A stretch of 64,000 bases of DNA from Methylobacterium sp. (GTDB lineage Bacteria > Pseudomonadota > Alphaproteobacteria > Rhizobiales > Beijerinckiaceae). Below the pieces are notes generated by a model, which had not been told where the DNA came from, searched no databases, and saw only the letters and a list, made by a program, of their open reading frames with translations. Position numbers and translations under genes: made by a program. This document shows positions 59,256 to 64,000 of this stretch, piece by piece (the stretch's first letter is position 1; each line of letters begins with the position of its first letter). Where the stretch lies: positions 434,001 to 498,000 of the forward strand of contig JADCBP010000001.1 of assembly GCA_020253445.1 (NCBI GenBank), given 5' to 3'.

Positions 59256-59807
59256 TCAGCGGCGCTGGAAGGCCGCCGCGAGCATGCCCAGCTGGCTCGC
59301 CACGGGATTGTCGGAGGGGGCCGGTTCGGGCTCCGACTTCAGGTCCCGATCGAAGCGCTGAATGCGTGCATGCAGGCTGTTGGAACGCTGGATGAGGCTG
59401 CGCAGGGATTCCGGCAGCGCCGCGAAGGTCGCATCATCCGTCCTGGATTCCAGCGGCGCGATGACCACGCGGCGATGCTCGCGCTCGGCCTCCTCGCGGG
59501 AGAGTTCACCTTCGTTCACGGCACGCTGAAGCAGAAGCCAGGATGTCAATTGCATCAGGCGCGTGGTCAGCCGCATGCTCTCGCTGGCATAGGCGAGCGC
59601 GACCGGGCGCGCCAGGCAACGGCTGTCGGCGCGGCCCTCGCCATCGAGATAGGCAGCCGTCGCCTCCACCAGCGACATTCCCTCGCGAAAAAGCAGCATG
59701 AAGTTCTCGCTCGCCAGCAGGCGATGCGTGAACGAAACCGTATCGGAACCACCGCCATTGCCGGCGGACGAAATCTCGATTGTCGCCTGATCCCGTTCGT
59801 TGGCCAT
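59256..59807 (-). CDS. rcdA: RcdA-like (DUF1465) adaptor for CtrA proteolysis
   Basis: A 183-aa protein of the DUF1465 family, which includes Caulobacter RcdA, the adaptor that helps CpdR and PopA deliver CtrA to ClpXP. It shows family helices such as FTHRLLASENFMLLFREGMSLVEATAAYLD, ESMRLTTRLMQLTSWLLLQRAV, and LPESLRSLIQRSNSLHARIQRFD. The C-terminal tail is disordered. The start at 59807 is chosen from GGAG upstream; Met at 59816 is 3 codons earlier. CtrA-like half-sites lie about 100-120 bp upstream. Confidence 0.88.
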   Translation of the reverse strand: MANERDQATIEISSAGNGGGSDTVSFTHRLLASENFMLLFREGMSLVEATAAYLDGEGRADSRCLARPVALAYASESMRLTTRLMQLTSWLLLQRAVNEGELSREEAEREHRRVVIAPLESRTDDATFAALPESLRSLIQRSNSLHARIQRFDRDLKSEPEPAPSDNPVASQLGMLAAAFQRR

Positions 59808-59904
59808 CTGTCTCACTCCATCACATCATCTGCGCCACTTCGGAACAGGGCGCCGGGGATGACGGATCGAGAGCAATTACAGCACCAAACCGGCCGGACC
59901 GGAA

Positions 59905-59929
59905 ATTAACGGTTCATTCACGGTTAACA
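59905..59929. promoter_or_regulatory. CtrA-like TTAA half-site cluster upstream of rcdA
   Basis: TTAACGGTTCA followed by TTCACGGTTAAC places two TTAA half-sites (59906-59909, 59924-59927) around a near-palindrome. With one mismatch, TTAA-N7-TTCA on either strand approaches the CtrA consensus TTAA-N7-TTAA. It lies between rcdA (minus) and a small plus-strand ORF. Regulation by CtrA is inferred. Confidence 0.35.
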
Positions 59930-59952
59930 GATGGCATTCTCGGTGTTTGAAA

Positions 59953-60117
59953 ATGGGCGAAGAAAGGCGGCGCAATGAGAGGAACCACGAATTTGGGCAC
60001 CGGCACAAAAAAAAGGACCGCATCAAGGCGATCCTTGAGAAAGTCCAACAGGGAGGCGTCAAACAGAGCGGCGGGAGCCACTCGGGATCCGGCGAACCGG
60101 AACATGGCTCAAAATAG
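59953..60117 (+). CDS. Possible small basic protein, 54 aa, uncertain
   Basis: A short ORF in the otherwise empty 404-bp interval between rcdA and the DUF1192 gene. It begins MGEERRRNERNHEFGHRHKK, with a Lys/Arg-rich first half, then DRIKAILEKVQQGGVKQ and a Gly/Ser-rich tail. It is too short for the usual length cut-off, lacks a good Shine-Dalgarno and has somewhat lower third-position GC than neighbouring genes. An equally long ORF exists on the other strand, and this one overlaps a minus-strand terminator-like hairpin. I do not recognise it; it may be real or chance. Confidence 0.3.
   Translation: MGEERRRNERNHEFGHRHKKKDRIKAILEKVQQGGVKQSGGSHSGSGEPEHGSK
60007..60036 (-). terminator. Terminator-like hairpin on the minus strand, inside the small ORF
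   Basis: On the minus strand AAGGA-U-CGC-cuugau-GCG-G-UCCUU (9-bp stem with one U-G pair) runs straight into eight T. It would end a transcript coming from the DUF1192 side. The T-tract also corresponds to three Lys codons of the small plus-strand ORF, so coincidence is possible. Confidence 0.45.
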
Positions 60118-60137
60118 GCCGAAAATGTTGACGCCTC
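60053..60137. other. 85-nt nested inverted-repeat element
   Basis: Three concentric perfect stems: GAGGCGTCAA/TTGACGCCTC (60053-60062/60128-60137), GAGCCA/TGGCTC (60075-60080/60105-60110), and TCCGG-cgaa-CCGGA (60088-60101). The arrangement resembles a folded RNA or decayed palindromic repeat. On the minus strand it would precede the terminator-like hairpin at 60007-60036. Confidence 0.4.
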
Positions 60138-60211
60138 GTTAAGTTGACTGGATTTTCATCAAATCCGGCACAATCCCCGCAATCCGGACCGGTTCCGAAG
60201 ACGGCCTCGCC

Positions 60212-60406
60212 TCAGTCTGGCTTGCGGAACAGCGCATCGGCCGCCGATTGGGAGGCCGATTTCTGCTTCCGCACCGCACCGAGCCGGGCGATCTCGGCCT
60301 CGAGCTGCTTCATGGTCTCGTCGAGATCGGAAAGCGAAAAGGCGCTGACATCCTGCCCCAGCACATAGGCGGTTTTCTTTCTGGTCGGCTCAAGATCATC
60401 GAACAT
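60212..60406 (-). CDS. DUF1192 family protein
   Basis: A 64-aa protein, MFDDLEPTRKKTAYVLGQDV at its start, then LSDLDETMKQLEAEIARL, a coiled-coil helix, and a charged tail. It matches the short alphaproteobacterial DUF1192 family, of unknown function. The start at 60406 has AGGACG upstream; the frame is open further upstream without family similarity. It is divergent from trcR. Confidence 0.82.
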   Translation of the reverse strand: MFDDLEPTRKKTAYVLGQDVSAFSLSDLDETMKQLEAEIARLGAVRKQKSASQSAADALFRKPD

Positions 60407-60567
60407 GGCGCGTCCTGGCAGCGTGAAACGTGGTTGCATGCGAATCTTCCGCGCATTATAAGGTTGCAATTCCCAAAATGGCATCGCGTTGAAACGCGCT
60501 GCGCGCCTCCCCGGGAAGGGGGCGCGGGCGAAACCACGCGACCTCTTCAACCCGATGGAGGCCCGAG

Positions 60568-61245
60568 ATGGCGACCCTGCTGATGTCCAAGGCGACGGCC
60601 GTGTGGCTGGTGGAAAACACCACGCTGACCTTCGACCAGATCGCCGAATTCTGCTCGCTGCATCCGCTCGAGGTGCAGGGGATCGCCGATGGTGACGTGG
60701 CCGCCGGCATGCGCGGCCTGGATCCGGTTCAGGCTGGCCAGCTCTCGCGCGAGGAACTGGAGAAGGCCGAGAAGGACCCGAATTATCGCATGCGCGTGCA
60801 GGAATCGAAGGTGCGCCTGCCGGATCTCAAGCGTGCCAAAGGGCCGCGCTACACGCCGGTTTCCAAGCGCCAGGACCGCCCGAATGCGATCCAGTGGCTC
60901 ATCAGGAACCACCCGGAACTGAAGGATGCGCAGATCATCCGTCTCGTGGGCACCACCAAGTCCACCATCCAGTCGGTGCGGGAGCGCTCGCACTGGAATT
61001 CGACGAACCTTCAGCCGCTCGATCCGGTGACGCTGGGGCTCTGCACGCAGATCGACCTCGATTTCGAGGTGAACCGCGCCTCCAAGGATCGCCCCGCACC
61101 GGCCCCGGATCAGGGCGCGACGCTGCTCCCGGCCGATGTCACAACCGGCATGGATGCACCGGAGCGCAAACCGAACCTCGATATCGAGACGGTGTTCGCC
61201 AAGCTGAAATCGCCGCGCCGCGAGGAGGACAGCGACAACTTCTGA
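60568..61245 (+). CDS. trcR: DUF1013 / TrcR-type cell-cycle transcription regulator
   Basis: A 225-aa protein of the DUF1013 family, named TrcR as an alphaproteobacterial cell-cycle transcriptional regulator. It shows the N-terminal LLMSKATAVWLVENTTLTFD followed by a DNA-binding-like segment (QIAEFCSLHPLEVQGIADGD), the central RPNAIQWLIRNHPELKDAQIIRLVGTTKSTIQSVR with a helix-turn-helix look, and a Pro-rich C-terminal tail. It is conserved and single-copy in most alphaproteobacteria. The start has GGAGGCCCGAG upstream. The naming rests on family recognition. Confidence 0.88.
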   Translation: MATLLMSKATAVWLVENTTLTFDQIAEFCSLHPLEVQGIADGDVAAGMRGLDPVQAGQLSREELEKAEKDPNYRMRVQESKVRLPDLKRAKGPRYTPVSKRQDRPNAIQWLIRNHPELKDAQIIRLVGTTKSTIQSVRERSHWNSTNLQPLDPVTLGLCTQIDLDFEVNRASKDRPAPAPDQGATLLPADVTTGMDAPERKPNLDIETVFAKLKSPRREEDSDNF

Positions 61246-61288
61246 TAGAAAAACTATAAAATACATCTTTAGGTAGAATTTTGCGCCT

Positions 61289-61320
61289 AATCTCCCGTTC
61301 CGTTTGTGTAGCGGGAGATT
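61289..61320 (+). promoter_or_regulatory. Ribosome-site-sequestering hairpin before the PIN gene
   Basis: AATCTCCCG (61289-61297) and CGGGAGATT (61312-61320) form a perfect 9-bp stem with a 14-nt loop. GGGAG in the 3' arm is the only Shine-Dalgarno-like sequence for the ATG at 61324 (6-nt spacing), so it is buried when folded. The hairpin plus TTTTC could also terminate trcR. Confidence 0.6.
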
Positions 61321-61323
61321 TTC

Positions 61324-61887
61324 ATGCCGGGCACCCTGATCGATACCTGCGTGCTGCGCGAGCTGCACCTGCCTCGCCCCTACTGGAAGGTGAGGCGGGC
61401 AGTGGACGACCTCTGGTTCGAGGATATCCGCCTTTCAATGGTGACCTTTGCCATCCTTGAAGGCGGGGTGACGGAGCTTCCGCAGGAATTCAAGCAAAGG
61501 CGCGTGCGGGGCTGGATGCGCGAGATCCGCCGGAAGCTGGGCGAAAACCTGCTGGGAATCGACTACGAAACCAGCGTCATCTGGGGCCATGTTCTCACCT
61601 CCGCCCGCCGGCGACGGCTGAAGCTGCCCTACCATGACAGCCTGATCGCCGCGACCGCCAAGCGGCACGAACTCGTGGTGATGACGCGCAATATCGGCTT
61701 CTTCGCGCCCTTCAACATCGAGGTGTTCAACCCTTGGGCCGAGAATCAGGACACATCCTATGATTTCGGCGAGGAACCAGCCGAAAGTTTTTCGCAGCCC
61801 GGCTCCACGAGTGCCGAACTCAGCCTGCCACGTGACCAAGCCGCCAGCAGCCCGGAGAGCCTGGACAGCCAAACCGAAGCCGCCTGA
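61324..61887 (+). CDS. PIN-domain (VapC-like) protein without adjacent antitoxin
   Basis: A 187-aa protein. The PIN nuclease domain (residues about 1-140) shows the first Asp in GTLIDTCVLREL (Asp7), Glu46 or Glu51 in ILEGGVTEL, and Asp105 in LPYHDSLIAATAKRHELVVM. The fourth acidic position of the TRNxxDF motif reads TRNIGFF, lacking the Asp. The C-terminal 47 residues are a Ser/Glu/Pro-rich tail not usual for VapC. No antitoxin-like ORF is adjacent; the upstream gene is trcR. It could be a repurposed RNase-fold protein. Its translation is probably gated by the upstream hairpin. Confidence 0.82.
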   Translation: MPGTLIDTCVLRELHLPRPYWKVRRAVDDLWFEDIRLSMVTFAILEGGVTELPQEFKQRRVRGWMREIRRKLGENLLGIDYETSVIWGHVLTSARRRRLKLPYHDSLIAATAKRHELVVMTRNIGFFAPFNIEVFNPWAENQDTSYDFGEEPAESFSQPGSTSAELSLPRDQAASSPESLDSQTEAA

Positions 61888-61890
61888 TGC

Positions 61891-63810
61891 TCAGCCGGCC
61901 GGGTGACGCCCCTCAAGCGCGCGAGCAATTTCCTCGAGGATCGCGGGATCGTCGATCGTCGCGGGCATGGTCCATGGGTCGCCATCGGCGATCTTCTTCA
62001 TCGTGCCACGCAGAATCTTGCCGGAGCGCGTCTTGGGAAGGCGATTCACGGTGATCGCGGTCTTGAAGGCCGCAACCGGGCCGATGCGATCGCGCACGAG
62101 ACCCACGCATTCCCGCTCGATGGTGCCGGGCAGGGCGTTCACGCCCGCCTTCAGCACCACGAAGCCCAGCGGCACCTCGCCCTTCAGCGAATCCTTCGCG
62201 CCGATCACGGCGCATTCCGCCACGGCCGGATGCGAGGCGAGAACCTCTTCCATGCCGCCGGTGGAAAGGCGATGGCCCGCGACATTGATGATGTCGTCGG
62301 TGCGGCCCATGATGTAGAGATAGCCATCGGCATCACGATAACCCGCATCCGACGTGTTGTAGTAGCCGGGATATTCCGCAAGATAGCTGGACCGGAACCG
62401 ATCATCGGCATTCCAGAGCGTCGGCAGGCAGCCCGGCGGCAGCGGCAGCTTCACCGCGATGGAGCCCATCTTGCCCGCTTCAACCGGCTTTCCGGCTTCA
62501 TCCAGCACCTGAACATCGTAGCCTGGCATCGGGACGGTGGGCGAACCATGTCTCACCGGCAGAATTCCGAGGCCGAGGGGATTGCCGCAGATGGGCCAGC
62601 CGGTTTCGGTCTGCCACCAATGATCGATCACCGGCACCTGAAGGATATCCTCGGCCCATTTCACCGTATCCGGGTCCGCGCGCTCGCCTGCGAGGAACAG
62701 GGCGCGGAAGCCGCCGAGATCGTACCTGCCGAGATGTTCCGCCTTCGGGTCTTCCTTGCGGATGGCGCGGAAGGCGGTGGGCGCGGTGAAGAGCACCTTC
62801 ACCTTGTGCTCGGAAATGACGCGCCAGAAGGCGCCGGGATCGGGCGTGCCCACGGGCTTGCCTTCATAGAGCAGCGTGGTGCAGCCCTTCAGCAGCGGCG
62901 CATAGACGATGTAGCTGTGACCCACGACCCAGCCGACATCGGAGGCCGCCCAGAAGACCTCGCCCGGCTCCATGCCGTAGATCGCGCCCATCGACCAATG
63001 GAGCGACACCATATGCCCGCCATGGTCACGCACCACGCCCTTGGGCTTGCCCGTCGTGCCGGAGGTGTAGAGCACATAGAGCGGATCGGTCGCCTTGAGA
63101 GCCACGGCTTCCACCGGCCCCGCGCCCGCCACGATGAGCCGCTCGCGCCCCTCGGCCCAATCATGGTCGCGGCCCGCGATCATCTCGGCCTTCGCCTGGG
63201 GGCGCTGGAACAGCAGAACGTGGCCAACCTTGTGGGCGGCCTCGTCGATCGCACGATCGAGCAGCGGCTTGTAGGTCACCACGCGGCCCGGCTCGACACC
63301 GCAGGACGCGGTGAGGATCAGCTTCGGCTTCGCATCGTCGATGCGGGTCGCGAGCTCATGCGCGGCAAAGCCACCGAACACCACGGAATGGATGATGCCG
63401 AGTCGGGCGCAGGCCAGCATGGCAACCACCGCTTCGGGGATCATCGGCATGTAGATGATCGCGCGATCGCCCTTCTCGAGGCCAAAGCCCCGGATCATGT
63501 GGGCCAGGAGATCCACCTCGCGTTTCAGCTCCGAATAGGTGAGCGAGCAAGCGCTGCCGGTGATCGGGCTGTCATGGATCAGCGCGAGCTGGTCGCCGCG
63601 CCCCTGTGCGATGTGCCGATCGAGGCAGTTCGCGGCTGTGTTGCAGGTGGCATCGGGGAACCAGCGGCCATAGGCGCCAGCTTTCGCATCGAAGATCGCG
63701 CGGGGCGGCTCGATCCAGTCAAGCGCTGCGGCGGCCTCCCGCCAGAAGGCTTCCGGGTCCTTGCGCCAGCCCTCGTAGATCGCGTGATAGCGCGAAGCCT
63801 GAGCCATCAT
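61891..63810 (-). CDS. prpE: Propionyl-CoA synthetase (propionate-CoA ligase)
   Basis: A 639-aa acyl-adenylate enzyme of the ACS family. Core motifs: YVLYTSGTTGKPKGVVRDHGGH (P-loop), the PrpE-type segment EVFWAASDVGWVVGHSYIVYAPLL, WWQTETGWPICGNP, and the C-terminal LPKTRSGKILR with the acetylatable Lys. The N-terminus is PrpE-like rather than Acs-like. The start at 63810 has GGGGAGGATGAC. It is convergent with the PIN gene (3-bp gap). No prpBCD genes are in the window. Confidence 0.93.
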   Translation of the reverse strand: MMAQASRYHAIYEGWRKDPEAFWREAAAALDWIEPPRAIFDAKAGAYGRWFPDATCNTAANCLDRHIAQGRGDQLALIHDSPITGSACSLTYSELKREVDLLAHMIRGFGLEKGDRAIIYMPMIPEAVVAMLACARLGIIHSVVFGGFAAHELATRIDDAKPKLILTASCGVEPGRVVTYKPLLDRAIDEAAHKVGHVLLFQRPQAKAEMIAGRDHDWAEGRERLIVAGAGPVEAVALKATDPLYVLYTSGTTGKPKGVVRDHGGHMVSLHWSMGAIYGMEPGEVFWAASDVGWVVGHSYIVYAPLLKGCTTLLYEGKPVGTPDPGAFWRVISEHKVKVLFTAPTAFRAIRKEDPKAEHLGRYDLGGFRALFLAGERADPDTVKWAEDILQVPVIDHWWQTETGWPICGNPLGLGILPVRHGSPTVPMPGYDVQVLDEAGKPVEAGKMGSIAVKLPLPPGCLPTLWNADDRFRSSYLAEYPGYYNTSDAGYRDADGYLYIMGRTDDIINVAGHRLSTGGMEEVLASHPAVAECAVIGAKDSLKGEVPLGFVVLKAGVNALPGTIERECVGLVRDRIGPVAAFKTAITVNRLPKTRSGKILRGTMKKIADGDPWTMPATIDDPAILEEIARALEGRHPAG

Positions 63811-64000
63811 GTCATCCTCCCCTGTTCCATTCCGGCGGGGGCGGCAGCTTGCGAAACCGCCTCCACCTGCCCTTCCGGCTTGTTCTGAAAGAGGATTGTC
63901 ATTCCCGCCCCGCTTTGTGCAAGGGGTGCCGGCTCATCATTTCGAGGGGGACCAGGCGCCAAAACCGTTGCTCCGCCCGCATTCCACGCCTAGTTTCAAC
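63811..64000. other. Upstream region of prpE, no gene seen
   Basis: 190 bp at the window edge. It must hold the prpE promoter (minus strand), but I see no clear -35/-10 pair, terminator or repeat, apart from a short GC-rich stretch near 63830-63850. Confidence 0.4.

Noticed and set aside
60568..61887. trcR plus PIN gene as a toxin-antitoxin pair
   Set aside because: TrcR/DUF1013 is a conserved regulator much larger than VapB-type antitoxins, and the genes are separated by a 78-bp gap with a hairpin.
61903..63888. 661-codon plus-strand ORF opposite prpE
   Set aside because: Shadow of prpE. Low-complexity composition and no motifs.
63830..63990. A specific operator for prpE
   Set aside because: Only short GC-rich symmetries were seen, with no clear motif or promoter elements that could be defended.

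Overview
The window reads as a chromosomal segment of a high-GC alphaproteobacterium, most likely of the Hyphomicrobiales (Rhizobiales). The evidence is lineage-typical content rather than a marker gene: a GapR/DUF2312 nucleoid protein, the CtrA-proteolysis adaptors CpdR and RcdA (DUF1465), a TrcR/DUF1013 regulator, DUF1036, DUF882 and DUF1192 proteins, a split pntAA-pntAB-pntB transhydrogenase, an MmgR/suhB-type (alpha-r8) small RNA, and intergenic palindromic repeats of the kind seen in rhizobial genomes. Coding density is high and almost everything is core metabolism or cell-cycle housekeeping. I saw no prophage, insertion sequence, CRISPR array or plasmid replication gene.

Layout. 1-9.9 kb: the 5' part of a Kup potassium transporter, then leuC, leuD and leuB interleaved with a small membrane protein, a minimal zincin peptidase and a lytic transglycosylase, then asd. 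10-16.3 kb: gltD and gltB (glutamate synthase) on the minus strand. 16.5-24.8 kb: a threonine aldolase, small exported or membrane proteins, an Hsp20 gene with a heat-shock-type promoter, two hydrolases, hisN, the MmgR-like sRNA, cpdR, tRNA-Val(GAC) and rpmJ. 24.8-29.4 kb: pyk, a DUF1036 gene and glycerate 2-kinase on the minus strand, a second N-formylglutamate amidohydrolase, and gapR. 29.4-37 kb: cell-wall genes (a DUF882/M15-like protein and an L,D-transpeptidase), an NtrC-type regulator and an M3 peptidase. 37-46.5 kb: an ABC1 kinase, a cytochrome oxidase subunit IV, pntAA-pntAB-pntB, a hydrolase, a TPR lipoprotein, rpsU, purE-purK and two YdcH-like genes. 46.6-54.4 kb: a central-carbon cluster tkt-gap-(coiled-coil membrane protein)-pgk-fba-(ThiE-like)-suhB. 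54.4-58.7 kb: an ExbB/MotA-like and OmpA/MotB-like pair with an acetyltransferase, then an ABC exporter. 58.8-64 kb: rpmE, rcdA, a gene-poor structured interval, DUF1192, trcR, a PIN-domain gene behind a Shine-Dalgarno-sequestering hairpin, and prpE.

How the genes fit together. leuBCD, asd, gltBD, ltaE, hisN and purEK supply amino acids and purines. tkt, gap, pgk, fba, pyk and gckA cover lower glycolysis, gluconeogenesis and pentose-phosphate interconversion. pntAA/AB/B and the cytochrome oxidase subunit belong to membrane energetics. cpdR, rcdA, gapR and trcR belong to the alphaproteobacterial cell-cycle network.

The most interesting signals are regulatory: a shared 12-mer (GCGTGGTATACC) upstream of both leuC and leuB; the MmgR-like sRNA; a perfect 10-bp inverted repeat between gltB and ltaE; a hairpin that buries the ribosome binding site of an orphan PIN gene; and a structured interval near 60.05 kb that also carries an overlapping small ORF. 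Enzyme calls are secure. Most regulatory calls are inference from sequence symmetry and position.
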